Shown here in pieces: positions 46,270 through 55,843 of a stretch of 64,000 nt of DNA. The position numbers and the translations under genes are program-made. The notes below the pieces were generated by a model. It had not been told where the DNA came from. It saw only the letters and a program-made list of their open reading frames with translations, and did not search any database. Within the stretch, counting starts at the first letter, position 1. Every line of letters begins with the position of its first letter. The stretch is from Pyrenopolyporus hunteri (lineage: Eukaryota > Ascomycota > Sordariomycetes > Xylariales > Hypoxylaceae), in contig CADCXC010000047.1 in assembly GCA_902806595.1 (NCBI GenBank), positions 62,001 to 126,000 on the forward strand. Direction: 5' to 3'.

Positions 46270-46983
46270 CTATAGGTATACTCATCGCGCAAATAGTTAG
46301 TAGATCACCTAGATGCCGGGCCCTTTATATCTCAAACTATGCGTTCAATCTGTTTGAGTAAAATGCTGTTTATGCCGGGATATAGTAGATACATATCGGA
46401 AAAATCATAACTGAGGACAAATAAGGCCTGAGGAAGTTAAGGAAGTTAAGAAGCATAAGGTCGGCGAGTGATTTCTATATGAATCACAAAAGTTGTATTT
46501 GTAAGTGGGAACTGGAACTACAGGACTAACGGAAGTGAAGAGTCACAGCATTAAGTACATATGCAAGAGGAGAGGTTATTCGCTACCTGAAGCTGCAAAG
46601 TGACCCACAATATATGCAAACTTCCCCAGTGATTACCCATCAGCAGCCCCTCATTGGCCACCGCCACACCTAAGCTTCACCGGCGGGCCGGCTCTTTCCA
46701 AGCTTTTGCCTCGAGGAAAGCGTTTTTTCTTAAATCCGAGGTACTTGGCGACCTTCGATCTTTCCGTCCTCTTCTAGCTTTTATTCCGCATCCTTCTCAA
46801 GTCTCGATAACTTGCCAATTTTTTCCCTCTCTCTCGCATCAACGTTCATTCTCTCAACGAATACCATACATACACGCACGCACGAACATCACGCTCATTC
46901 GCGCGATACCTACCTTCGTAGGTACATCTCTTCGGCACAGCAACACTTAGATACCGACACACATCAAAAAAACGAAATTCGAG
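46270..46983. other. Intergenic, alpha-galactosidase to MIX17
   Basis: About 710 bp with the 3' flank of the GH27 gene and a CT-rich promoter region (about 46690-46960, including TTTTTCCCTCTCTCTCGC) ahead of the CHCH gene. No gene supported. Confidence 0.5.
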
Positions 46984-47569
46984 ATGCCTCGCAACCGTTC
47001 CGCCGGCCGCTCAGCTCCGGCTCGTCCTAGCGTTCCCGCGAGGTCGTCTGCGCCCGCTCAGCAGACGCGACCTGCGGCGACATACGCCCCGGCGCACACG
47101 GCGCAACAGCACCATCCTCCCTCGGCCTCCACTCCCCAGGCCTCGCAAGGACCTGGCTTGTTCGGCCAGATGGCCAGCACCGCTGCGTAAGTTGCCCCTA
47201 CACCCTCGCGATCTCCAACCCCCAACCTCTATCCCCATCTTCGGACCCTTTTCCTTGTTCCCGCGTAGCATATATACCTATATGTATATAAAAATCACCG
47301 GACTAACCTCAAAATACAGCGGCGTCGCAGTAGGCTCCTCCATCGGCCATGCGATCGGGGGGCTCTTCGGCGGCAGCTCCGCGCCAGCCGAGCCCGCGCC
47401 GCAGCAGGCCAGCGCGCAGCAGCAGCAACAGCAGCAGTGGGGCAACAACTGCCAGGGCGCCACGCAGGCCTTCACCAAGTGCATGGACGAGCAGGGCGGC
47501 AACATGCAGATCTGCGGCTGGTACCTCGAGCAGCTGAAGGCGTGCCAGGCCGCCGCCAGCCAGTACTAG
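46984..47569 (+). CDS. MIX17: Twin CX9C mitochondrial protein, MIX17/CHCHD2-like
   Basis: A small protein of the mitochondrial intermembrane space, imported and oxidised by the Mia40 relay; relatives affect respiratory chain function and cristae. Two exons, 46984-47186 and 47320-47569, encode 150 aa. The N-terminus is Arg/Ala/Pro-rich (RSAGRSAPARPSVPARSS). A Gly-rich hydrophobic segment comes next, GVAVGSSIGHAIGGLFGGSS (69-88), characteristic of CHCHD2/10. After a poly-Gln run, the CHCH domain has C112-x9-C122 and C133-x9-C143. The intron is 133 bp, donor GTAAGT, branch CTAAC. The protein matches the family in length and domain order. Confidence 0.93.
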
Positions 47570-48335
47570 GTTCGGATGACCTCAGCTGGGTTAGGATAGG
47601 GTGGGCTGGGATGGTTTGTGCTTTTTCTTACTAAGAAAGGGCAGGAATCGGTAGAGGGGGGAGATAGATAGAGAAAAGGGGTAGAGGGGGAGTGAGGAGG
47701 AACTGGATAAGGAACGTTCACTTCTCTTCTGAGGATTTTATCTCTACGCCCCTGGGGGACAGGATCGTGCGCATCCGGCGTCTACGTTTATGTTTACGTT
47801 TATTAGGTGGCCTATAGCTACGTCTACGGTCTACCAGATTAGCAAAAGCCTTTAGAGGCGCGCATAAATTTAACGATCTATCCACTCAAGTGGCAGACTC
47901 CGCCCTACTTTTTCTGATACGCAATTTTCTGTCTCTTTTTTATCACCGCCGTGCGGTTCGTGATTCGGGTATACTTGCTACGGTATCGTAAAGCTACAAT
48001 GCTACGATGTTAATCCTCACCATTCCACCATACCTAGGTCAAAATCGTATAGTCATATATCTTCGACTATTTAGGGATGAGGAAATGCTGGCTTTGGTAC
48101 CTAGGTAACCTAGTAAGCAGTAAACCTAGTAAATCCCAAGTCAACTCTTAACATCATGAAGGCAAGATATCATGATAAAGCAAAATCTAGTGGCATTTCA
48201 GATCCGTTATACAAGTGATCCGCGTTACTGTACAATACCCGTAGTACCATCTCCTATCTATATACATAGAAGCACCGGTGAGACTTTCGAGTCCACCAGC
48301 CCAAGTCCAATCCATCCATGCTTTAAGCGGAGTCT
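47570..48335. other. Intergenic between convergent MIX17 and the ketopantoate-reductase-like gene
   Basis: About 765 bp between two stop codons. A GTTTACGTTTA-type short repeat lies near 47785-47800 and a CCTAGGTAACCTAG repeat near 48100. No gene supported. Confidence 0.5.
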
Positions 48336-49826
48336 TTAGATAGTATCCGCACCAGAATAATCTTTCTTCCACAGGCCGATGGGAATCTGAGAGTCGAGCG
48401 TTATCCGTGTATTTGTCTGCCTCGCCTTAACCATGGACAATGCGATCCTATTCTGCTTGTAGTCGAGCCCGAGCTCCTTGGCCCGCGTGATAAAATACCC
48501 GTTCATGAAGTCTACGGGGGGCTGTTTCCCAATACGAACCGCGGCGATCCAGTGACTGCAGTCATCGCCGCGCCTCTCGAGCCTCTTCTTGAGCTGCACA
48601 GGAAACGACTTCTCATGTATGAAGGAAATCAGCTCGGGACGGTCCTTGAACTCGGGAAGTGCTGAGATGATACGTATCGTCTCGTTCAACATCTTATCCC
48701 ATAAATACATCGCATATTCATTTTTTCTGATCAGATTGTAGCTGCAATCCAAGATAACCGATATAGTGTCGGCAAGGGACTGGAAGATCATCTCGGGCAG
48801 CTTCGCCCGTAGGAATTCCGGCCACGGCGTATCGATCGCGACAAGTTCTTCGGCTTCGGAGAGGATGCGGACGAGATTTCTGGTATGCTGACTGCCAAGC
48901 TCCCTGGACACGTACTTGCTTAGATCCGCATCTTCGTCGTCCCTGGCAACCGCGTGCACAAGCAGCCTACCAGCAACATGCCTCACGGCATACTTGTAGA
49001 AGGTATGTTTTGCGAGTTTATGCTCGCTATGGCAGAGCACGTAGTTTGGCCGTAGGGAAGGGACTTGGAACACCTTTTCGTTCAACCTTTCCATCAGTCC
49101 GAGCCCTTGCTCGATCAGGCAGACCGTCGTCCGGCGGTCGATTCGATTACGCAGGGCATATAGAGCAGGTAAAGCAGCCCTGGCGGCAGTGCTGACGATA
49201 ATATTGTGCAAGACGGGCCCGTTCTGGATATACGGTCGATTGATAGAATTCGGGCATATAATATTCCGGGAAGATACGGGGTGTCCCACGGAGTCGTGGA
49301 TACTGACGGCCCGGCCCTCTACTCCCCACGTCTTCAACGGCAACGCATTGCGGGTAAGCATCTGAACCGGAGGCAGACCGGGGACGCCGGCTAGAGCGTG
49401 GGCCACGAGTTTCGCGTGGAGATCGAAGCCGATGATATGGATCTCGTCAGAGACCCTGACAATCGGTACTTCTTCTATGGGTTCGGGTTCGGCGCCGGCT
49501 TCAACTTCGGCTCTTGCCTCCGCCGCCGAAGCAGAAGTGCGGTCCAGATCCAGCTTGGTGTATGGTGGGTATGCTACCGGGACCTTGGTTATGGGCGGTG
49601 GTCTATAGAACGGGAAATCCATATTCCTCGAGTTGCCCTTGCTGGATAAGTTGGGTGGGTAATACATAGGAGGATCGAAGTGAAACCCGTCGTGCCGCGG
49701 TTGTGGGCTCGATGCCGTGGCGGCGACCGCGGACAGATGTTTGGTGGCCCCCCGGCCCACGAAAGGGTTATCGCGGCTCCATACGGCAGATCTGCTAGGT
49801 ATTCGCGATGAAGCCCGCGAAAGAGG
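48336..49826 (-). CDS. Ketopantoate reductase (ApbA/PanE)-like protein, probably mitochondrial
   Basis: The fold resembles 2-dehydropantoate 2-reductase: a nucleotide-binding N-domain (about HIIGFDLHAKLVAHALAGVP), a middle strand-helix NIIVSTAARAALPALYALRN, CLIEQGLGLMERLNEKVF, and a helical C-domain ending ISALPEFKDRPELISFIHEK. The usual Gly-rich loop GxGxxG is replaced by GFDLHA, so cofactor binding and catalysis are doubtful. The long frame has no ATG near its 5' end; its first candidate is a GTG at 49760. Splicing from an ATG at 49958-49960, directly followed by the donor GTGAGG, to the CAG before 49826 would give an ATG-only first exon. It would add a basic, Ser/Arg-rich N-terminus (PLSRASSRIPSRSAVWSR), like a mitochondrial presequence. 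Start is therefore inferred; the body (474 aa) is firm. Confidence 0.75.
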   Translation of the reverse strand, partial: PLSRASSRIPSRSAVWSRDNPFVGRGATKHLSAVAATASSPQPRHDGFHFDPPMYYPPNLSSKGNSRNMDFPFYRPPPITKVPVAYPPYTKLDLDRTSASAAEARAEVEAGAEPEPIEEVPIVRVSDEIHIIGFDLHAKLVAHALAGVPGLPPVQMLTRNALPLKTWGVEGRAVSIHDSVGHPVSSRNIICPNSINRPYIQNGPVLHNIIVSTAARAALPALYALRNRIDRRTTVCLIEQGLGLMERLNEKVFQVPSLRPNYVLCHSEHKLAKHTFYKYAVRHVAGRLLVHAVARDDEDADLSKYVSRELGSQHTRNLVRILSEAEELVAIDTPWPEFLRAKLPEMIFQSLADTISVILDCSYNLIRKNEYAMYLWDKMLNETIRIISALPEFKDRPELISFIHEKSFPVQLKKRLERRGDDCSHWIAAVRIGKQPPVDFMNGYFITRAKELGLDYKQNRIALSMVKARQTNTRITLDSQIPIGLWKKDYSGADTI

Positions 49827-49960
49827 CTGTCGGAGAATATGAGAAGACAGGGTGGGAGCTGGTCGTGGTTATCTGAGCGGTCTCATGTCATTTGGGCTCG
49901 ACTTTGAACCGTACGGCGGGCTACGGAGCGTCAGTCGTGTTGCGGCCAATCCCTCACCAT

Positions 49961-50474
49961 TTGAGGGAGGACGGAGAGAATATAGGTTTAAGATATAATC
50001 AGACAAGTTGGACCAAGAGAGGTCGAAATTGACAGGTTGGTGGTACCTAGCAGGGTAAACCTAGAAGGTAGGTTGGGAGATGTGTTTCTTGAAAATGCTC
50101 TCATGACGGCAACGTTCAATTTTTTTCCTTCTCTTTTGAACGAGAATCTGATTCGGGTTAAAGAATGCACTAAAAGAAGGTTAACAATTAGAGAGCCGCG
50201 ATTGGTGGGGGGCCCATAATTGGATATGTATAGTGACTTTGTTCCTTATCTGATAAGGGATTCTGCCGCTAGCCACCGCCATAATTTATCGACGCGCATA
50301 TCCCCGGCGCCATGTCTTTGAACGATATGTACAATACAATGTACAACATCGAAATTCCAAAACAAAGCGACATTTTCCTCTAATACATAATTCTTAAGTA
50401 GAATAACAACGAGTACTTAGCTTCGCACAATTCCCAAGAACCTCAAGCCGTACGTAGCTTAGCACCACCGCGAC
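49961..50474. promoter_or_regulatory. Divergent promoter region, ketopantoate-reductase-like gene / LRP1
   Basis: About 515 bp between the probable start of the minus-strand gene and the LRP1 ATG. It must carry both promoters; no specific element is recognised. Confidence 0.4.
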
Positions 50475-51125
50475 ATGGATCCGCCGAATATCTCACCTCA
50501 ATTGGATCGGCTCGACGATGAGCTCGATAATCTCGAGGAAGCGCTGCAACCCATCCTCGGCAACATGTCGGACGTGGCTAGCAAGCTGCCTTTACTCGAC
50601 AAGGCGAAGCTGTACGTTCTCGCGACCTACTCTATCGAGTCAATGCTGTTCTGTAAGCACAGAGCCCCCTCAAACTCCATGTACGTTAACCGTCTAACTT
50701 TCCACTAAGCTTCCCTCCGCCTAAATGGCGTCGACGCAAAGGAGCATCCTGTCTTTAAAGAGCTCGCTCGCGTGCGACAGTACTTCGACAAGATCAAAAC
50801 TATCGAGAACCCCCCGCAAAAACCCGAGCAGACGTTAAACAAGGAAGCCGCTATTCGATTCATCAGAGCCGACCTAGCTGAGAATGATAACAAGGTAGTC
50901 AACACCAAGCTGACCGAGATGATCGCCAAGGAGCGCGCCAAAGCTGCTCTCAAGGCGTCTCAAGCCACTGGCAAGCGTAAAGCTGAAGAGCCTAGCGCAT
51001 TAGGCGAGCCAAGCGCTGACTCTAACGATGGCGATGTCGACTCCGAGGCTCCGCGCAAGAAGGAAGAGAAAAAGGAAGGAAGGAGGCATAAGAACAAGAA
51101 GAGCAAAAAGTCCTCTTCCAAGTGA
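50475..51125 (+). CDS. LRP1: Exosome cofactor LRP1/RRP47 (C1D family)
   Basis: Lrp1/Rrp47 binds the nuclear exosome exonuclease Rrp6 and assists 3' processing of snoRNA and rRNA. Two exons, 50475-50652 and 50710-51125, encode 197 aa. The Sas10/C1D domain fills residues 1-120: helical QLDRLDDELDNLEEALQPIL, KLPLLDKAKLYVLATYSIES and, across the junction, SSLRLNGVDAKEHPVFKEL, then RVRQYFDKIKTIENPP, the family's most conserved stretch. The rest is a disordered tail with acidic patch and Lys-rich end (KKEEKKEGRRHKNKKSKK), suited to RNA binding and nucleolar localisation. The 57-bp intron has branch CTAAC and acceptor AAG. Confidence 0.92.
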
Positions 51126-52258
51126 GGCTAGGAAGTCACTACCACTTCCTTTCAAATTCAAAACCTCCTCCGGAGCGGTGATACGCCACGTTTTCCGTTC
51201 TCTCGACCGGAAGTCAGAAATAACTCGATCAGGAGATTAAGTAAGCGTCGCACCGTTTCTCTTACGGATACTCCCGGGCTGGACTAATATAGTCCTCTAG
51301 CAATGCCCATACGGAAGATGTGTAACGTCTTCCAAAATAATGGAGCCTAAAGGTCGGAGCGCCACCGGTGCCCCCGCGAGCATCGGATCCTGGTTTAGTA
51401 TACGGATAAAAGCCACGGAGGCGGTATTCGTGGAGTATATTCCCCATAATACTCGGCTTATCTAACCGCCCATTAACTGGGCGGACGATGATACGCATAT
51501 ACCGATACCAGCCGGGTTACTTTTATAGCTACAGCCCGGTATACCAGTCCAATGAAAGACGATGATAATGAAACGTCCAACCCTTTGAGAGCCTGGAATG
51601 CGGTCCTGGGGCTTCTACAAGTGTTCTTAGTGAAAATACCGAGGGTTTGTTACTACATATAGAGAAAAACAGAAAGTTGTGGTATCATGAATATAACAGC
51701 AACACGATTCTCTCGGCCAGTTATCTTTGGCCCCAATCTGAAGGGGCCATCTACTACCGCCCTTCATACTCCTGTGTTTTCTCCGTTTCCATAGTCCGAC
51801 TATTTCTACGGCCTACCATGGTTATCTGATATAATATATTAATCTATAGCCCCCTGGGAATAGTATCACAACCCTATAAGATCTTCAATGCTTACATCCA
51901 TTAACCCCGTTAGGCTCCGACGCATATATGTTACCTGCTAACTCAGGAGATTCGCGGCGACGGAAAGTAATTCGAATTCCGCCGAACGCCCGACATCATC
52001 AACCTAGAATGTGATAGCAGACGACAACTCCCCTCGCTTCGTTTCCAAGTCGCAGTGTCAGATTTCCGGTCGGGGTCGGAGACTATTTTGAGCACCTAGC
52101 CGGGACGGGAAATCCGGACTTAAGGGTAAAAGTCCATCGTAACTACGACAGTAACATATATATAAAGGTCGGCTACCAGATAGGTGCTTAGAGCCTCTAA
52201 GTTCACTCCCTTCGATACTACATCCGCTATTTCGATACGTCGCAACACAGTTTATATT
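51126..52258. other. Intergenic, LRP1 to the aldo/keto reductase
   Basis: About 1.1 kb. A minus-strand frame at 51262-51498 has mildly protein-like composition but no recognisable match. Near the right end lies a TATA box for the reductase. Nothing else is supported. Confidence 0.5.
52157..52168 (+). promoter_or_regulatory. TATA box of the aldo/keto reductase gene
   Basis: TATATATAAAGG ends 90 bp before the start codon at 52259, an ordinary position for a TATA element. Confidence 0.55.
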
Positions 52259-53531
52259 ATGAGTCCTAGAAGAGCGGCACTTACCAATGTTGCCGGCAAG
52301 GCCGTAGGCCCCGTCGGCTTTGGCATGTTAGGTGAGTGCTCGGTTGTACAATATGTAGAATCCAGAAAGCAATCATTACCGAAAACATATGGGTTCTAAG
52401 TTGACATCACATATCCTAGGTTTAACAAAGCCATGGGCACCTATCGAATACCCCACCGCCGTAAAAGTCTTGAAGAAAGCACTGGAGCAGGGTGCTACTC
52501 TCTGGAACGGTGTAAGTATCCCCCCGAGTACGAAGAGCGTCATGAACTCGATGAATTTCCATCCCTCTTATAGATATGCATGTCAAGGAGGGACCGCACA
52601 AGAAAGGGTGACTGATCTGTGTATAGGGCATACATTACGGTACGCCGGAGGCAAACTCGCTGCATCTCGTGAAATATTACTTCGAACAGCACCCCGAGGA
52701 CGCCAGCAAGGTCGTTCTTAGCATCAAAGGCGCGCTTAACAACAAGAGAGAGCCCGATGGTAGCCCTGAACATATCCGGGCATCCGTCGAAGAGGCCCTC
52801 AGGGTATTAAGTGGCGTCAAGACTATCGACGTCTTTGAATGTGCCCGAGTTGACCCCAAGATCCCCATCGAGACGTCCGTTGAAACACTGGCCGAACTAG
52901 TCAGAGAGGGTAAAATTGGCGGCATCGGCCTCAGCGAAGTCAGCGCGAATACGATCCGCAGGGCCCACGCTGTGCATCCTATCTCAGCCGTTGAGATCGA
53001 GCTGAGTTTATTCACGCCGGATCCCCTCCATAACGGCGTTGCCGATACATGCCATGAACGTCAGTGCCCAACCTCTCTTAAAAATTGAAAGTATGGAGGT
53101 CAAGGACTGTCTACTAACACCATATTTCATCCCGCACAGTTGGCATTCCCATCGTAGCGTACAGCCCCATCAGTAGGGGGTGGCTCACCGGGTCTCTGCG
53201 TACGCTCGACGACCTTCCAGCCGACGACTTCCGGCGCAAGCTACCGCGGTTTCAACCGGACGTATTCGCGCAGAACCTGCAGCTCGTGGAGGCGGTGGAG
53301 CAGATCGCGCGGCGTAAGGGCGTGACGACAGCCCAGATCGCTATCGCCTGGGTGTGTAGCCAGGGCGCCATCCCGATCCCCGGCTCCACGCGTGTAGAAC
53401 GTGTTGTCGAGAATACGACGCTCGTCGAGCTAACGGATGAGGATATGGATGAGTTAGATAGGATTTTGGAGACTTTCCCGGTTGAGGGCGAGAGGTATGG
53501 AGGCGCGCAGGAGAGGTTTCTTAATGCGTGA
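52259..53531 (+). CDS. Aldo/keto reductase, pyridoxal reductase-like (AKR8)
   Basis: NADPH-dependent aldo/keto reductase most similar to Plr1-type pyridoxal reductase, which reduces pyridoxal to pyridoxine. Four exons, 52259-52331, 52420-52511, 52627-53059, 53140-53531, encode 329 aa, the usual size. The (beta/alpha)8 barrel opens with GPVGFGMLGLT. Catalytic Tyr59 sits in GIHYGTPEANSLHLV and Lys89 in VVLSIKGAL. Family-specific segments are FECARVDPKIPIE, LVREGKIGGIGLSEVSANTI, AVEIELSLF and IPIVAYSPISRGWLTG. The C-terminal cofactor site carries IPIPGSTRVERVVEN. The 115-bp second intron must be removed to restore the catalytic loop. The exact substrate cannot be read from sequence. It is convergent with a Zn2Cys6 regulator, 228 bp between stops. 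Confidence 0.9.
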
Positions 53532-53759
53532 TGGGCACTACATAGGTAGGTAAAGTAGGTGCGGTTTTATTACACTGAGAATGGAGGATAGATGAGAAGA
53601 GGCTAAGATTTAAAACTCCTTAAGGGACCCGAGAGACGCCCCTCTCATTGTGATAGTATTCCGTCAACAAACCGGCATTAAATAATGAAATAGGAACCGC
53701 TTGACGTTATTCACGGTTTAGGAATTTCTCCATAAGTATCCCGCCAAAGGGAGTAACCC

Positions 53760-55843
53760 CTACGCAAATAATATTTGCCACGTCTCATACATCAAATCAT
53801 CCGGTACCGACGGCGCAGCTATCATCATATCCGCCGGCATCGGATCGACACACAGCTTCGAAAGATACCAGTTCCTCGCCCACCTCAGCCTCTCCATGCA
53901 CCTAGAAAACACGCCCTTGCCGTCTCCTGGCGCCCCGGCCCTGTGAACGGGGTGCTTTTCATACGCCCCGAAGTGATCGCTGAGCCGCTGTATGAGGCCG
54001 GGGTAGTCGACGCTCTCCCGAGCCGCGCGCGCGTCCCAGTCCGGGTCCTCGAGGAATAGGAGGTGCGTGAGCACGAGGTTCGAGTAGGACAGGTGCGCGA
54101 TGAAGATAAAGGAGAAGGCGGCGAACATGTCTCTCGGAATTCTGATGTACAGTTCGAGCAGCGACTTCGCGCTCTGGCAGCACGTCCAGAGAGCTTGGCT
54201 CCGTATGAAGGATTGGTTCGTGGGGTCTACGGATTTTATCTCGATTAGTGGCTCGTATAGTCGGATCAGTACCATGTAGTAGTGGTTCCGGAGGAGGTCT
54301 GTACTGGTTTGTTAGCGAAGGCTAACGAGACTTCGTCGGAACTCACGGTTTGATTTCAAGTTTTCCGGCAGTTGGCTGATGATATCCTCAAGCTGCTTCT
54401 TGATGGACGCGAATGCCATGGTATGTGGTACGCCTAAAACGATGTCTTCGGTATTAATGTTTCGTGGTATTATCTTGGTTGTCTGAAGCGTCAGGTTTTG
54501 AATGCGTACGAGCGCGACAGCTAGTTGATCCGTCGGGCAATCCTTGACCTCGGATAATTTGCTACAGCACTGTTCCATATATTGTGTATATTCCAACGGC
54601 TCCGTGCGGCGGAAAATGGTCCGTATGCTATCATGAGTGTGTTAGAGCGCAAAGTAGACGACGGTATACCAGTATCCCCAACACCTACCATGTCGACATA
54701 TAAAATACGCCGAGCAAAGCTCTCCGTTCAGCGTGGCTATGCTCACTTCTCACATTCATCCCTTTAACTTGAAGCGTCGTCTCGTCCATGATCAACCTAG
54801 GCGGTATCGTCTGAGTCTCTGGGCTCCTATTTAGCCCCATGTCGCCGACGAGCCCCAGAGCTAATTGCATGAGGCTCGTATCGCAAGCATGCACGAAAAA
54901 GTTCCAATGGTGCCTTGTACATCGTCAGCACGACAGCGCAAAAGCCCCTATCTATTAACACGCGGCCTAGAACGATGGACGGCTTACCAAGCAAGAAAGA
55001 CAAGTATCGCCTGCAGTAGTTCTAAGCTCCTTTCCTCCTTCACTACCACGTGGTGAGCAAAATACTCCCGGAACCATTGATCCATCCCGGTCGTAGCCGG
55101 CCCGGATCGAGGACGACACGCGTTAACAACGGCTTTGAGTAATAGCGGCTGCGCCTGTGACATTTCACGAGCCGTCCAAGGAGGTATATGGACGAAAGGG
55201 AAGCTAGGCTCCATATTCGTCCTATACTCCGAGAGGATCTGATCGGCCTCAAGAAGTGACGCGCGGGTGCCAAGAGGACATTCAATATATTCTTCGATAG
55301 TCCCTAAAGTGAGTGAAGGTGATAGAGGAACTACATCGTTATTCAAAGGGACACTAAACGCAGCGGTGGTTTCCCCGTGTGGCGTTTGTGGAAGCTGTAG
55401 TTGTTGCGTATGAATAAATGGTGGATCTGGTACGGGAGCCGTTTGCTGGCGCGCGGTCAAAATGGTCATGATCCTATCGACCTTCTTCTCAAGCATCCCA
55501 ACACGCCTATTATAATAAGACCGTAATATATCAGCAATTACTCTATTGACAGACCAGTGGTATCGGAACACTCACTTGGATTTCCCTCGCGTTTTCCTAG
55601 GGCGGGACTCCGGCACGGCGCAATGGAGATTCGACCTCGAGCATCTTTATTCGTAATTAGAGATATGTAGTCACTCATTTAGAATGATTTTATGAGATAC
55701 CTTTGGCAAGTTGTTTCCGTTAACCAATGGCATTTCGTCTTCGAACGTGCGCAGTTCATGCACGCTCTCGGTTTGCTAGGAGCTCTCTCCGACGTCATAG
55801 GCGCTGTCGCAGGCGAAGTTACTGAGTTGGATGCCGAAGACAT
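53760..55843 (-). CDS. Zn2Cys6 fungal-type transcription factor
   Basis: Binuclear zinc-cluster DNA-binding regulator. Six exons on the minus strand: 55701-55843, 55576-55644, 54988-55506, 54689-54913, 54347-54627, 53760-54298, total 591 aa. The zinc cluster is split between exons 1 and 2 and is complete: C28, C31, C38, C46, C49, C56 (CxxCx6Cx7CxxCx6C), with basic residues ARSKTK inside. A basic linker (RPRKTRGKSKR) and a short coiled coil (VGMLEKKVDRIMTIL) for dimerisation follow. The central fungal-specific domain includes LLKAVVNACRP, LLQAILVFLAWHHWNFFVH and LALGLVGDMGLNRSP, then RRALLGVFYMSTC. The C-terminal part has HLLRNHYYMVLIRLYEP. I start at the ATG at 55843, 27 residues before the first cysteine. 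The target is unknown; the neighbouring reductase is one candidate. Confidence 0.9.
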
